Assembly: GCA_913775175.1 (NCBI GenBank)
Contig: CAJYKU010000031.1
Coordinates: 1-64,000 of the forward strand
Origin: an uncultured Pantoea sp.
GTDB taxonomy: Bacteria; Pseudomonadota; Gammaproteobacteria; Enterobacterales; Enterobacteriaceae
Reading direction: 5' to 3'
Length of the DNA: 64,000 nucleotides
Shown: positions 19,551 through 31,065 of the stretch, in pieces
Position numbering within the stretch: position 1 is the first letter of the stretch
Layout: each line of letters opens with the position of its first letter
Translations under genes and position numbers: made by a program
The notes under the pieces: model-generated
What the model saw: only the letters and a program-made list of their open reading frames with translations
What the model was told of the DNA's origin: nothing
Database searches by the model: none

Positions 19551-20192
19551 ATGAAAGCCTGGCAGCGTCAGTTTATCGAATTTGCCCTGAACAAAGGGGT
19601 GCTGAAGTTTGGTGAGTTCACACTGAAGTCAGGGCGTAAAAGCCCCTATTTTTTTAACGCCGGTCTGTTTAACAGCGGGCGCGATTTAGCGCTGCTTGGC
19701 CGTTTCTACGCGCAGGCGCTGGTTGATGGCGGCGTGGATTTTGATCTGCTGTTTGGTCCGGCGTATAAAGGCATTCCGATTGCCACCACGACCGCAGTGG
19801 CACTGGCCGATCATCACGAGCGTGATGTGCCTTACTGCTTTAATCGTAAAGAAGCAAAAGATCACGGAGAGGGTGGCTTGCTGGTCGGCAGTCCACTGCA
19901 GGGCAAAGTCATGCTGGTAGACGATGTGATCACGGCTGGCACGGCGATTCGTGAGTCGATGGATATTATCAGTGCACATCATGCAACGCTGGCAGGCGTA
20001 CTGATTTCGCTTGACCGTCAGGAGCGTGGTCGCGGTGATATTTCAGCAATTCAGGAAGTTGAACGCGATTATCACTGTACCGTGACTGCGATTATTACTC
20101 TGAGCGATTTAATTGATTACCTGGCAGAAAAACCAGAGATGGCCGATCATCTGGCAAAAGTACGGGCATATCGCCGCGAGTATGGTATTTAA
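19551..20192 (+). CDS. pyrE: orotate phosphoribosyltransferase
   Basis: 213 residues, same as E. coli. It joins orotate to PRPP to give OMP in de novo pyrimidine synthesis. The N-terminal [20 protein letters not shown] and [18 protein letters not shown] are typical. The PRPP-binding motif [13 protein letters not shown] lies near residue 122. It is preceded by GGAG and by the attenuator that couples it to rph translation. Confidence 0.97.
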   Translation: MKAWQRQFIEFALNKGVLKFGEFTLKSGRKSPYFFNAGLFNSGRDLALLGRFYAQALVDGGVDFDLLFGPAYKGIPIATTTAVALADHHERDVPYCFNRKEAKDHGEGGLLVGSPLQGKVMLVDDVITAGTAIRESMDIISAHHATLAGVLISLDRQERGRGDISAIQEVERDYHCTVTAIITLSDLIDYLAEKPEMADHLAKVRAYRREYGI

Positions 20193-20216
20193 TGACTGCC
20201 ACTCTGTAGCGGCAAC

Positions 20217-20249
20217 AGAGAGAGCATGACATATCGTCATACTCTCTCT
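20217..20249. terminator. hairpin between convergent pyrE and slmA
   Basis: AGAGAGAG (20217-20224) pairs with CTCTCTCT (20242-20249), extended by ATGA/TCAT inside with one mismatch. It sits between the pyrE stop and the slmA stop, 5 bp from the latter. The flanking T run is short in both directions, so termination efficiency is uncertain. Confidence 0.5.
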
Positions 20250-20254
20250 TGATT

Positions 20255-20851
20255 TCAGACCAGCTGTGCGGCAATCAGCTGCCAGCGGCTCTCAAAGTCA
20301 GCTGTAGGGCTATAGTGAAACTCTGAACGCACAAAGCGTGACAGCAACCCTTCACAAAAAGCCAGCAGCTGGCTGGCCAGCAGAGCTTCGTCGCCCTGAA
20401 ACCCTGCGCCATCACGCATTTTTTTCTCGCGCATTACCTGTCGCAGCTGCACTTCAATACGCTCAAACAGCTGATTGATTCGCCCCTGCAGGCGATCCTG
20501 TTCAAACATCAGTGCATGACCGGTCAGAATACGTGTCAGCCCCGGATTACGCTCACCAAATCCCAGAATCAGCTGCACAATTAACCGCAGACGCGCAACT
20601 GTCTCTTTTTCATCCTTCAGGATCAGATTGATGCGGGTAATCAGACTGTCTTCAATAAACTCAATCAGGCTGTCAAACATACGCGATTTGCTGGGAAAGT
20701 GGCGATATAGTGCCGCTTCTGATACGCCTACACTGGCTGCCAGCTTGGCGGTAGTGATACGCTGACTGCCATCGCCTGACTCCAGCATCTGCGCCAGCGC
20801 CTGCAAAATCTCCTCGCGACGATTCCGTTTCGCGACTTTTTTCTCTGCCAT
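20255..20851 (-). CDS. slmA: nucleoid occlusion factor SlmA
   Basis: 198 residues, exact family size. It has an N-terminal TetR-type helix-turn-helix ([20 protein letters not shown], residues 39-58) and a helical C-terminal domain. SlmA binds specific chromosomal sites and blocks FtsZ polymerisation over the nucleoid. It follows dut on the minus strand, as in E. coli (coaBC-dut-slmA). Its stop lies close to that of pyrE. Confidence 0.96.
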   Translation of the reverse strand: MAEKKVAKRNRREEILQALAQMLESGDGSQRITTAKLAASVGVSEAALYRHFPSKSRMFDSLIEFIEDSLITRINLILKDEKETVARLRLIVQLILGFGERNPGLTRILTGHALMFEQDRLQGRINQLFERIEVQLRQVMREKKMRDGAGFQGDEALLASQLLAFCEGLLSRFVRSEFHYSPTADFESRWQLIAAQLV

Positions 20852-20962
20852 GATGTCCAGAACCCCTGAAACTCATTAAATACAGGCAATACGGGCTTAT
20901 CAGCTACAGGATGCAGCCTGTAGCCGTAAGCGCTTATATGATGCCAGATAGGGAGTAGCGGG

Positions 20963-21421
20963 TTACTGACGGCCAGAGTGACCAAATCCGCCCGCGCCGC
21001 GATCGCTGGTATCGAACTCATTCACCAGGTTAAATTCAGCCTGCACGACCGGTACAAACACCAGCTGTGCCAGACGATCGCCTGGCTGCAGGGTAAAACT
21101 TTCCTGACCGCGATTCCATACCGAGACCATAAGCTGCCCCTGATAATCGGAGTCAATCAGCCCGACCAGATTGCCGAGTACGATACCGTGCTTATGACCC
21201 AGTCCGGAACGCGGCAGGATCACGGCTGCCAGAGCAGGATCAGCAATATGGATAGCAATGCCGGTAGGCACCAGAGTGGTCATGCCTGGGGTAATTTCCA
21301 GCGCATCATCCAGGCAGGCGCGTAAGTCGAGCCCTGCGGAGCCAGAGGTTGCGTAGGCGGGCAGCGGAAGGTCGCTGCCGACGCGCGCATCGAGGATTTT
21401 AACGTCTATTTTTTTCATCAT
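20963..21421 (-). CDS. dut: dUTP diphosphatase
   Basis: 152 residues from the ATG pair at 21421/21418; an upstream TTG (21433) would add four residues. It hydrolyses dUTP to dUMP, keeping uracil out of DNA and feeding thymidylate synthesis. Conserved motifs: [32 protein letters not shown] and the C-terminal [11 protein letters not shown] arm that closes the trimeric active site. It overlaps the 3' end of coaBC by about 23 bp, the usual enterobacterial arrangement implying translational coupling. Confidence 0.96.
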   Translation of the reverse strand: MMKKIDVKILDARVGSDLPLPAYATSGSAGLDLRACLDDALEITPGMTTLVPTGIAIHIADPALAAVILPRSGLGHKHGIVLGNLVGLIDSDYQGQLMVSVWNRGQESFTLQPGDRLAQLVFVPVVQAEFNLVNEFDTSDRGAGGFGHSGRQ

Positions 21422-22619
21422 AACAGCTGACAATCTCGTCTATTAACTGCTGGCCAAGGAGAAACTTATCGTTGAGCGGTAAGCGTTTTTCTCCCTCCTG
21501 CCAGAAAAGGTGAAGTGCATTGGTATCGCTGTTAAATCCTTGACCGGCCTGCGCAACATCATTGGCACAGATCAGATCCAGATTTTTCCGCTCGCGTTTT
21601 TGCCGTGCGTATTCTTCCACATTCCGGGTTTCAGCAGCAAATCCCACAACATAAGGACGATGTTCAGTAAGCGCTGCGACTCCGGCGACAATATCCGGAT
21701 TTTTCACCAACTGCAGGGTGACATTATCATCATCGCCCTGCTTTTTGATTTTTTCCGTGGCAATGGTAGCGGCACGGTAATCTGCTACAGCGGCGCTGGC
21801 GATAAAAATATCCTGCTGGTGGATATGCGACATCACTGCCGCCTCCATTTCCAGCGCAGTGGTAACGTCGATACGCGTTACACCTGCTGGCACAGGCAGG
21901 GTAACCGGCCCTGAAACCAGCGTGACCTGTGCGCCTCGTTGTGCAGCAGCTGCAGCGATCGCATAGCCCATTTTGCCTGAGCTGTGATTACTGATATAGC
22001 GCACCGGATCCAGCGCTTCACGGGTTGGTCCGGCGGTGATCATAATATTAAGATGTTGCAAATCGTTGACGGGAGTGGCCCACTCCAGCGCATAAGCAAC
22101 AATCGCCAGTGGATCGAGCATACGCCCCGGGCCAACGTCGCCACAGGCCTGGCTGCCGCTGTCTGGCCCCCAAATCAGTACACCGCGCTGCTGCAGGCGT
22201 TGCAGATTCTCCTGCGTCACACTGGCCCGATACATCTGCTGATTCATCGCTGGCACAACGGCCAGCGGGGCATCGCTGGCGAGACAGGCGGTGGTTACCA
22301 GATCGTTAGCCATACCTGTTGTTATACGTGCAATCAGGTCGGCAGAGGCTGGCGCCAGCACAATCAAATCAGCCCACTTTGCCAGCTCAATATGCCCCAT
22401 AGCGGCCTCGGCTGCCGGATCAAGCAGGTCGTCAAACACCGGATTACCCGATACCGCCTGCAGGCTGAGCGGGGTGATAAAAGATTTTGCTGCGGCTGTC
22501 ATCATCACACGCACTTCGGCGCCGCGGTCGCGCAGACGCCGAACCAGTTCAGGTGCTTTATAGGCAGCTATACCGCCGCTGACGCCCAGCAGAATTTTTT
22601 TCCCGGATAATCCCATCAT
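21399..22619 (-). CDS. coaBC: bifunctional phosphopantothenoylcysteine decarboxylase / synthetase
   Basis: 406 residues. The N-terminal CoaC flavoprotein half starts [20 protein letters not shown], has VVPAMNQQM near residue 120 and the decarboxylase Cys in [13 protein letters not shown] near 159. The C-terminal CoaB half has [20 protein letters not shown] near 193 and the Lys pair EKIKKQ near 288. It converts 4'-phosphopantothenate plus cysteine to 4'-phosphopantetheine on the CoA pathway; coaD, the next enzyme, lies at 25 kb. GAGG eight bases before the ATG at 22619 supports this start. Divergent from radC. Confidence 0.96.
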   Translation of the reverse strand: MMGLSGKKILLGVSGGIAAYKAPELVRRLRDRGAEVRVMMTAAAKSFITPLSLQAVSGNPVFDDLLDPAAEAAMGHIELAKWADLIVLAPASADLIARITTGMANDLVTTACLASDAPLAVVPAMNQQMYRASVTQENLQRLQQRGVLIWGPDSGSQACGDVGPGRMLDPLAIVAYALEWATPVNDLQHLNIMITAGPTREALDPVRYISNHSSGKMGYAIAAAAAQRGAQVTLVSGPVTLPVPAGVTRIDVTTALEMEAAVMSHIHQQDIFIASAAVADYRAATIATEKIKKQGDDDNVTLQLVKNPDIVAGVAALTEHRPYVVGFAAETRNVEEYARQKRERKNLDLICANDVAQAGQGFNSDTNALHLFWQEGEKRLPLNDKFLLGQQLIDEIVSCYDEKNRR

Positions 22620-22812
22620 GTTATTTGCCTCACCCAGTGCAGAATGCCGCGCGTAGTGACGCAGCAGATAGATGCAACTTTATCACAAAACCTGCTGACG
22701 ACCTTTTCACTGCAGATGCCCTTTGCGAGCCGTCTCCGGAAACAAGTATCACAGGCTGGTATCACCGTGAGCAGAGCAGCATGATAGCGACCAACGAAGA
22801 GGGAGTTGCACC

Positions 22813-23469
22813 ATGAAAGACCTGGCACCACGAGAAAAGCTGGAAAGAGCGGGAGCTGAAGCCCTGAACGATGCCGAGCTGCTGGCAATTTTTTTGCGTA
22901 CCGGAAGCCGGGGTATGCGTGTCGTCAGTCTGGCGCAGTATATGCTCAATCAGTTTGGCTCGCTGTATAACATCCTGTCTGCCAGCGCACAGGAGCTTGC
23001 GCTTATCAAAGGACTGGGCAGTGCAAAAATCACGCAGCTACATGCTGTCGCCGAGCTGGGGCGGCGTTTCTTCGCCAGCCAGCTGGCGCGTGAGAATGTG
23101 ATGGAAAATCCCCAGGTCACGCGTCACTATCTGCAAAGCGTGCTTGCAGATGAAAAACGTGAGATCTTTATGGCGCTGTTTCTCGATAATCAGCATCGGG
23201 TATTACAGGCGCAGAGAATGTTTGCTGGCTCTATTGCCAGCGTCGAAGTGCACCCGCGCGAAATTGTGCGCGAAGCGTTGCGGCTTAATGCTGCTGCGGT
23301 GATTCTGGCGCACAATCATCCCTCCGGGCAGGCGGAACCGAGCCGGGCCGATCGGGAGATTACGACCAAAATCGCCCGGGCCTGTACCCTGCTGAATATT
23401 CGTCTGCTGGACCATCTGGTGATCGGTCATGGCGAGTTCACCTCGTTTGCTGAACGCGGCTGGCTGTAA
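22813..23469 (+). CDS. radC: RadC family protein (JAB/MPN domain)
   Basis: 218 residues, slightly shorter than the 222 of E. coli. An N-terminal UPF0758 helix-hairpin-helix segment ([12 protein letters not shown] near residue 65) precedes a JAMM metal-binding domain with [14 protein letters not shown] (near 169) and the upstream Glu in [11 protein letters not shown]. The ending [10 protein letters not shown] is typical. The metal ligands are intact, so a metalloprotease or nuclease-like role is possible. The true function of RadC is unsettled; the original DNA-repair mutation maps to recG. It lies between coaBC and rpmB as in E. coli. Confidence 0.94.
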   Translation: MKDLAPREKLERAGAEALNDAELLAIFLRTGSRGMRVVSLAQYMLNQFGSLYNILSASAQELALIKGLGSAKITQLHAVAELGRRFFASQLARENVMENPQVTRHYLQSVLADEKREIFMALFLDNQHRVLQAQRMFAGSIASVEVHPREIVREALRLNAAAVILAHNHPSGQAEPSRADREITTKIARACTLLNIRLLDHLVIGHGEFTSFAERGWL

Positions 23470-23539
23470 TTTTATGCATCAATCGGGCAGAAATGCGGCG
23501 TTTTTACCCGATCCAGAGGGATCTTTATCTGTTCGGGAC

Positions 23540-23568
23540 TTGAGCACTTGCGCTGAGCGGCGTATACT
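23540..23568 (+). promoter_or_regulatory. sigma-70 promoter of rpmB-rpmG
   Basis: TTGAGC (23540-23545) and TATACT (23563-23568) are separated by exactly 17 bp, and a GC-rich stretch follows. The predicted leader to rpmB is about 135 nt and includes a GC-rich segment (23600-23670) that may fold. No other gene occupies 23470-23711. Confidence 0.75.
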
Positions 23569-23690
23569 ACGCCACCTTTGAGAATCTCGGGTTTGGCGTT
23601 TGGGCCAGCTTAGCGGGTTCACATGGAACTCGCCTGGCGGGCTAAGGCCTGACGAGGCGGCCAAAACCTAGTTTTTAAAGCTCGAGCTGA

Positions 23691-23948
<258 letters not shown>

Positions 23949-23956
23949 GGAACTGA

Positions 23957-24127
<171 letters not shown>

Positions 24128-24146
24128 TTTTGGTGTTCTTGCGAAA

Positions 24147-24170
24147 AACCCGGCTCAGGCCGGGTTTTTT
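24147..24170 (+). terminator. rpmBG terminator
   Basis: AACCCGGC (24147-24154) pairs with GCCGGGTT (24159-24166) over a TCAG tetraloop, with a run of Ts to 24170. It lies 20 nt after rpmG and before mutM. Confidence 0.88.
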
Positions 24171-24205
24171 GTTTTTGCGCGATGTCAAAACGTTGAGGAG
24201 ATGAG

Positions 24206-25015
24206 ATGCCTGAGTTACCAGAGGTAGAAACCAGCCGACGCGGTATTGAACCCCACCTGGTGGGAGAGACGATTCTGCACGCCATCGTGCGCAATCCGCG
24301 CCTGCGCTGGCCAGTTTCCAGCGAAATTCATGCGCTGAGCGATCAGCCGGTATTAAGCGTACAGCGACGCGCTAAATATCTGCTGCTGGAGCTGCCGCAT
24401 GGCTGGATCATTATTCATCTCGGCATGTCTGGCAGCCTGCGCATTCTGCCGGGTGAGCAGCCTGCGGAGAAGCATGACCATGTTGACCTGGTTATGAGCA
24501 ACGGTAAAGTGCTGCGCTATACCGACCCGCGCCGCTTTGGTGCCTGGCTCTGGAGCAGCGATCTGGCAGGCAGTAGCGTACTTTCACATCTCGGACCTGA
24601 GCCGCTGAGTGATGACTTTACTGGCGCATATCTGCTGGCCAGGTCTCGCGGCAAGCGCACAGCGATTAAGCAGTGGCTGATGGATAATAAAATCGTGGTA
24701 GGCGTAGGCAATATTTACGCCAGCGAGTCGCTGTTCACTGCCGGTATTTTGCCCGATCGCCCGGCGATGAGTCTGAGCGATGCTGAGGCAATGCTGTTGG
24801 TCGATACCATAAAGGCGGTGCTGCTGCGGTCAATAGAGCAGGGTGGCACCACACTGCGCGATTTTTTGCAGACTGACGGCAAGCCGGGCTATTTTGCCCA
24901 GCAGCTACAGGTATATGGTCGTGCAGGTGAGCCGTGCCGCGCGTGCGGTACACCAATCCTCAGCGGCAGGCATGGGCAGCGCAGTACTTTCTGGTGTCCG
25001 CACTGTCAACAATAA
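24206..25015 (+). CDS. mutM: formamidopyrimidine-DNA glycosylase (Fpg)
   Basis: 269 residues. After Met removal the N-terminal Pro of [13 protein letters not shown] is the catalytic nucleophile, with Glu next to it; Lys in [11 protein letters not shown] (near residue 57) completes the active site. The helix-two-turns-helix region contains [18 protein letters not shown], and the C-terminal zinc finger has Cys at CRACG and CPHCQQ. It excises 8-oxoguanine and formamidopyrimidines from oxidised DNA. GAGGAG precedes the ATG. Convergent with coaD with only 6 bp between the stops. Confidence 0.97.
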   Translation: MPELPEVETSRRGIEPHLVGETILHAIVRNPRLRWPVSSEIHALSDQPVLSVQRRAKYLLLELPHGWIIIHLGMSGSLRILPGEQPAEKHDHVDLVMSNGKVLRYTDPRRFGAWLWSSDLAGSSVLSHLGPEPLSDDFTGAYLLARSRGKRTAIKQWLMDNKIVVGVGNIYASESLFTAGILPDRPAMSLSDAEAMLLVDTIKAVLLRSIEQGGTTLRDFLQTDGKPGYFAQQLQVYGRAGEPCRACGTPILSGRHGQRSTFWCPHCQQ

Positions 25016-25021
25016 GCGTTG

Positions 25022-26274
<1,253 letters not shown>

Positions 26275-26277
26275 AGA

Positions 26278-27552
26278 TTAGTGTGCTCGCGGCGGCAGGT
26301 AAGGCTCCAGCAGCTGGAGCAGGCGCTGCAGCGCCCCCTGATTCTGATGCAGTACTTCGACAGCGTGGCGGCCATAGTAGCGGCGGTAATCATCATCCTG
26401 TAGCAGATTGGCCACCTCGCGCGCCAGTGCGTCACCATCATTAACAGTGATAAGCCCTTCAGCCTGTTGCAATTTTGCGCAAATATCTTTGAAGTTCCAG
26501 ATATGTGGCCCCATCAGTACCGGAATAGCATGTGCTGCAGGCTCCAGTGGGTTGTGCCCTCCGCGTTCAACCAGACTACCGCCGACGAAAGCGATATCTG
26601 CAATACCATAGAGCAGCATCAGCTCGCCCATGGTGTCGCCAATAACGACCTGTGTCGAGGTGGGTGGCACCGCACCACTACTGCGCAGCGTGAATGTAAA
26701 ACCGCGCTTTTGCGTCAGATGGCAGGCATCTTTAAAACGCTCGGGATGGCGCGGAACCAGAATAAGCAGCAGATTGGGAAACTGCAGCAGCAGCTGACGA
26801 TGCGCATCCAGAATAATCGCCTCTTCACCGTCGTGGGTGCTGGTCGCAATCCAGACCGGACGGCGCGAGGCCCACTGGCGGCGCAGCGTAACAGCTCTGG
26901 CAGCCAGCTCCGGCGTGACAGAGATATCAAATTTCAGACTACCGGTGACAGCCAGATGAGAACGCTTTAGCCCAAGGCTCAGAAAACGCTCACCATCCTC
27001 AGCGTTCTGCGCGGCAATAAGGGTAATACACTGCAGCAGGTTACGCATAAATCCACCCAGCTTTTTATAGCCACGGGCTGAGCGTTCAGAAAGACGGGCG
27101 TTGGCGATAACCAGCGGAATATTACGCTGGTGTAAGATGCGAATAATATTGGGCCATAGCTCAGTTTCCATAATGATCACCAGGCGTGGATCAACGGTAT
27201 CAAGGAAACGATTAATCGCGCCGGGCAGATCATAGGGCAGGTAGACATGATGAACATCTTTGCCAAAAGCAGACTGCGCACGCTCTGAACCTGTGGGGGT
27301 CATGGTGGTGACCGTAATCGGCAGCGCCGGATAGCGATGGCGTAAAGCGCGTACCAGTGGCACTGCCGCCAGCGTCTCGCCTACCGACACGGAATGCAGC
27401 ACAATACCATGTGGTTCAACTTTGCCAGCGCAGTAGCCATACCGCTCTGCCCAGCGTTTGCGATAGGCCGGCGCTTTGCGACCGCGCAGCCACAGGCGCA
27501 ACCAGATGAATGGCTGAATCAAATAGAGCAGGGCGGTATACAGAGTCGTCAT
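26278..27552 (-). CDS. waaA: 3-deoxy-D-manno-octulosonic acid (Kdo) transferase
   Basis: 424 residues, GT30. An N-terminal hydrophobic anchor (LYTALLYLIQPFIWLRLWLR) places it on the inner membrane. Glycos_transf_N follows, with SVGETLAAVPLVRALRHRYP (near residue 55), then the GT-B C-terminal half with ERGGHNPLEPAA (near 317) and MGPHIWNF. It attaches two Kdo residues to lipid IVA, the essential start of the core. The N-terminal Glu of SVGET is the catalytic base. It heads the waaA-waaE-coaD trio and follows wabG by 85 bp. Confidence 0.96.
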   Translation of the reverse strand: MTTLYTALLYLIQPFIWLRLWLRGRKAPAYRKRWAERYGYCAGKVEPHGIVLHSVSVGETLAAVPLVRALRHRYPALPITVTTMTPTGSERAQSAFGKDVHHVYLPYDLPGAINRFLDTVDPRLVIIMETELWPNIIRILHQRNIPLVIANARLSERSARGYKKLGGFMRNLLQCITLIAAQNAEDGERFLSLGLKRSHLAVTGSLKFDISVTPELAARAVTLRRQWASRRPVWIATSTHDGEEAIILDAHRQLLLQFPNLLLILVPRHPERFKDACHLTQKRGFTFTLRSSGAVPPTSTQVVIGDTMGELMLLYGIADIAFVGGSLVERGGHNPLEPAAHAIPVLMGPHIWNFKDICAKLQQAEGLITVNDGDALAREVANLLQDDDYRRYYGRHAVEVLHQNQGALQRLLQLLEPYLPPRAH

Positions 27553-27637
27553 AGTTAGTGTTACGACATATTCGCGTCAAAAAACCGGAGAAAGGCGGCA
27601 TACTACCAGAAATTTACCGCCTGCTCACATCACTTCG

Positions 27638-28771
27638 TCAGCGCTGGCTCAGCACATGCTGATAGAGAGAAGTCAGGGCTGTTGCCAGACGCTCTGGTCC
27701 GTAGGGCTCAACGCGACGTCGTGCTGCGCAGCCCATTGTGTCATCTTCTGATAACGCAGGCACGGCGAGAACCGCCCTGTTCAGGGCAGAAGTGTCCAGT
27801 GCATCACAGACGAATCCCTCCTCTCCGTCACGAACAAACTCAGCACCACCACAGCCTGTACTGGTTATAATCGCCAGTCCGCACGCCATCGCTTCCAGAA
27901 CCACATTTGGAAAAGGATCATAGAGTGTGGGTAACAGCAGCGCATCTGCAGCGTGATAGAGTGGCTGAACATCCTGCTGCACACCCACAAAGCGCATCCG
28001 GTTCAGGCAATTCAGCTGATTCGCAAGCTGCTGATAACGCGACAGCTGTTTATCCTGCCCGACAATGATCAGATAGCGATCGCTCTCTGCGACCGCTTCA
28101 ATAGCTGCCTTTAATCCCTTGCGCTCAAATCCTGAACCTACGTAGATCATTACGCTGGCATTCTGAGGCAGATCAAGCTGATGGCGCGCCGCATGACGCA
28201 GTTCTGCCGTGGCTGGCTGGAAGCGCTTGCTGTCGATAGCATTATGAATAACATGAATTTTGCTGGCATCCAGCGCAAAGTTGCGCAGAATATCCTGCTT
28301 TACCATCTCTGAGTTACATATCACAGCTTTAAGTGACGCGGCATTAAACATATCCGCTTCTGCCTGCAACACATAACGATGATAAGGGCTCAGGGTGGCG
28401 CTCAGACGCTGCCATGGAGAGACAATACGTGCACGCTGCTCCAGCCAGACCCGATGAACACCGTCGCCAGCACGAAAGATATCGCAGCCTGCGATACGCT
28501 CATGACTCTGAACAATATCAAATTGCTGCTGCTCCCAGCAGGCACGTGCTGCACGCGCAAAGCCGCGTTCGCGTGAAATGCGCCCCAGTTTAGCGGGATT
28601 ACAGATATGCAGATGCCAGGCTGGATTGGGTGTGCCCTGCCAGCTGCGGGTAATGATATTCAGATCCAGCTGCTCGCTATCCAGCGCTTCCAGCGCGCGT
28701 GAAATAAAGCGCTCGGCGCCACCATCCGGGCGATACTTCTGGCGAACAATCGCCAGACGTAATTTATTCAT
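27638..28771 (-). CDS. wabG: core galacturonosyltransferase WabG (GT4)
   Basis: 377 residues, GT-B fold. It begins RLAIVRQKYRPDGGAERFIS, the WabG start, and carries the EX7E retaining motif in DPFPNVVLEAMACGLAI (near residue 284). In Klebsiella WabG transfers galacturonic acid to heptose II, providing the negative charge that other cores obtain from phosphate. It overlaps the waaQ stop by 8 bp, so the two are translationally coupled. The name rests on sequence resemblance plus the surrounding waaQ, waaE, wabH and wabN genes; the sugar specificity has not been tested here. Confidence 0.85.
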   Translation of the reverse strand: MNKLRLAIVRQKYRPDGGAERFISRALEALDSEQLDLNIITRSWQGTPNPAWHLHICNPAKLGRISRERGFARAARACWEQQQFDIVQSHERIAGCDIFRAGDGVHRVWLEQRARIVSPWQRLSATLSPYHRYVLQAEADMFNAASLKAVICNSEMVKQDILRNFALDASKIHVIHNAIDSKRFQPATAELRHAARHQLDLPQNASVMIYVGSGFERKGLKAAIEAVAESDRYLIIVGQDKQLSRYQQLANQLNCLNRMRFVGVQQDVQPLYHAADALLLPTLYDPFPNVVLEAMACGLAIITSTGCGGAEFVRDGEEGFVCDALDTSALNRAVLAVPALSEDDTMGCAARRRVEPYGPERLATALTSLYQHVLSQR

Positions 28772-29840
28772 GCAAATAGCTCCTTGCGGCTGTCAGTACC
28801 TCGCTGACCGGAATCGCAGAGAGATAGCGCTGCTCGATGCGGGTATCAATAGAGTCGGGCGCTGGCAGCGGCGCATAATCACCCGCCCAGATCACCCGAT
28901 TATTATTGCCCCACGGACGCCACTGCTGCAGCTTGGTTGGGCCAAACAGCGCCAGACAGGGCGTATCCAGTGCTGCTGCCATATGCATTGGCGCTGAGTC
29001 CACACCAATAAAGAGTCTGGCGGCATCAATGAGCGCCGCCAGCTCTGGCAGTGATAGCTGACCCGCCAGGGAGACCACGCGGGTGGTTGTACAGAGAGAC
29101 TGAATATGCTCGATCATCTTCAGCTCTTTTTTATCTGGCGCTGCCGTCAGCACCAGAGTATGCCCGTCAGCAGCCAGTGCATCGATAAGCTGCGCGACTT
29201 TCTCGTCATCCCAGCATTTAAACTCCCAGCGCGAAGTCGGTTGCAGCACAATAAACGGACCCGTTATCTGCTGCCGGGCCAGCAGCTCTTCTGTTTTCTG
29301 CCGATCTGCGGGACGGAAATGCATTGAGGTGATGGCGTTGCTGACGTTAATACCAAGAGGCGTAATTGCCTGCATATTCTGCTCAACGGTATGCAGTTGC
29401 TGGTGGCGATCGGTGGACACCAGCTGGTTATGAGACCAGCGCCACAGCATATTATCCCGTTTGCGGTAGGCAAATCCGATGCGTACTGGCGCAGCAGAGA
29501 GGCCGGTAATGAGTGCGCTACGCCACTGATCGGCGAGATTTATCACCAGATCATAATGGCAGGCACGAACTGCGGCGATCAACGCCATTTCATGACGGAG
29601 TTTTTGCCAGCCACCCTCTTTTTTCCAGTTGCGATCGATAATATGCAACTGGCGGATAGCAGGATGCGCCTCCAGCATTGGCCGCGTCTCTTTGTAAAGC
29701 AGTACATCGATATATGCATGCGGATACTGTAGGCGCAGCGCGTTAATCACCGGAGTGGTCAGCAACATATCGCCATGATGACGCAGTTTAATCAGCAAAA
29801 TAGATTGTGGTGCGAATCGGGCTGGAATCGGGCTTGCCAT
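28764..29840 (-). CDS. waaQ: LPS heptosyltransferase III WaaQ
   Basis: 358 residues, GT9. The N-terminal ILLIKLRHHGDMLLTTPVIN (near residue 14) and the C-terminal ADP-heptose site GVDSAPMHMAAAL with ALFGPT (near 278-298) are typical of heptosyltransferases. WaaQ adds the side-branch heptose to heptose II. It starts 72 bp after the GT2 gene and overlaps wabG by 8 bp. Assignment as WaaQ rather than another GT9 comes from its position next to wabG and from RPMLEAHPAIRQLHIIDRNW. Confidence 0.9.
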   Translation of the reverse strand: MASPIPARFAPQSILLIKLRHHGDMLLTTPVINALRLQYPHAYIDVLLYKETRPMLEAHPAIRQLHIIDRNWKKEGGWQKLRHEMALIAAVRACHYDLVINLADQWRSALITGLSAAPVRIGFAYRKRDNMLWRWSHNQLVSTDRHQQLHTVEQNMQAITPLGINVSNAITSMHFRPADRQKTEELLARQQITGPFIVLQPTSRWEFKCWDDEKVAQLIDALAADGHTLVLTAAPDKKELKMIEHIQSLCTTTRVVSLAGQLSLPELAALIDAARLFIGVDSAPMHMAAALDTPCLALFGPTKLQQWRPWGNNNRVIWAGDYAPLPAPDSIDTRIEQRYLSAIPVSEVLTAARSYLHE

Positions 29841-29912
29841 ACTTATTGATCTCAGGATTCAGTGAGCCGATTGTAGGGCAAACCCGTTAGGGGTTAAAGC
29901 AAGCAGTGGTGC

Positions 29913-30902
29913 TTATTTCTGACGCCAGCGATAAATACGGCTCAGCCAGAGTAGCAGTTGATAGCGTTGCTGCAGACCACGGGCGTTACGCAGCATACGT
30001 TTATGGGTTTGCGTAGCAAACAACTCGGCAATCATTGTCTGCTTTGCTTCTGCTTCGGGTTCGCGCCGGATAGAGTGGCAAACGCTGAGCGCTTCATGGG
30101 TGATTTGATAATGGAATACCGGATAGATTCTGATGCGATCGCGATATTGCTGATTCAGCGCCTCCAGCATTTGCGCTATTTTCAGATAGTGACGCTGATA
30201 CTCCACATTGCGCTGCCCGGTGCGTTTGCGGTTGCTGATTGATGCATCATGCATGTAGTAACGGTAAAGCATACGGTCGGTATAGCGTACCCGCTCTGCA
30301 TTGAACATAAATTCAGTGGTCCAGGGAATATCCTGGTGATGCAAGCCCGGTTCAAACAGCAGATTACAGCGTTCAATCAGCGCGCGACGATAGATCCCCA
30401 GCCAGACCACATGCATATAGCGGTGCGTTTTCAGCGCACTGTTGAGCCACTCAGGACCGCTCATCACCTGAGTGCTGGTCAGCCGGTCATGCGGTATCAG
30501 CGGTTTAGTTCGCTGGCTCGCCTTGAAATACCACTCGGCGTTGCATTGCGCGGCATCCAGCTGATCGCGCTCTGCCATCTCCACCAGTGTTTGGTACATA
30601 TCCGGCGACATGGTGTCATCGGCGTCCGGAAAACTGACATATTTACCGCATGCGACAGCCAGCCCGGCGTTGCGTGCCCGTGAAACCCCCCCGTTTGCCT
30701 GATGAATAACCCGGATATGTGGATATTGAGCGGCGTAAGCATCAGCCCGCTCCCCGGAGCCATCGACAGAGCCATCATCCACAATGATGATTTCCAGATC
30801 GGTTAGCGTCTGAGCTAGCAAGGATTGAATAAAGCTCTCAAACATTGCACCCGCGTTATACATTGGCGTAATTATTGAGAGCAGAGGATTAGATGCAGGC
30901 AT
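29913..30902 (-). CDS. family 2 glycosyltransferase, LPS core
   Basis: 329 residues, GT2 with a GT-A start LLSIITPMYNAGAMFESFIQ and EIIIVDDGSVDGS, a DxD region in YVSFPDADDTMSPDMY (near residue 92), and RARNAGLAVACGKY just before it. The C-terminal 200 residues are helical and basic. It transfers a sugar from a nucleotide donor in the cytoplasm; the donor and acceptor are unknown. Its place between wabN and waaQ argues for an outer-core residue. The closest named Klebsiella or Serratia core gene cannot be told from sequence alone. Confidence 0.85.
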   Translation of the reverse strand: MPASNPLLSIITPMYNAGAMFESFIQSLLAQTLTDLEIIIVDDGSVDGSGERADAYAAQYPHIRVIHQANGGVSRARNAGLAVACGKYVSFPDADDTMSPDMYQTLVEMAERDQLDAAQCNAEWYFKASQRTKPLIPHDRLTSTQVMSGPEWLNSALKTHRYMHVVWLGIYRRALIERCNLLFEPGLHHQDIPWTTEFMFNAERVRYTDRMLYRYYMHDASISNRKRTGQRNVEYQRHYLKIAQMLEALNQQYRDRIRIYPVFHYQITHEALSVCHSIRREPEAEAKQTMIAELFATQTHKRMLRNARGLQQRYQLLLWLSRIYRWRQK

Positions 30903-31065
30903 AATAATGTATAAAAAACTCAGGATGTGAAAAAGCCTGCAGCGATGTCAGGCGTTTGTATGTCTCTACTTTATAAGCAAGCGAATCAGGCCACTGTTTC
31001 AAAAGATAATTTATTTTTTTCTGACCGTATCAATTTGTATAGTAGTATCAGAACTGAATAGTAAC

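Noticed and set aside
23479-23664. 61-codon minus-strand frame upstream of rpmB
   Set aside because: It covers the clear rpmB promoter and leader and has no family resemblance.
30935-30953. Hairpin between wabN and the GT2 gene as an intrinsic terminator
   Set aside because: The stem is only 5 bp and the two genes are likely to be co-transcribed; noted in the wabN entry but not called.
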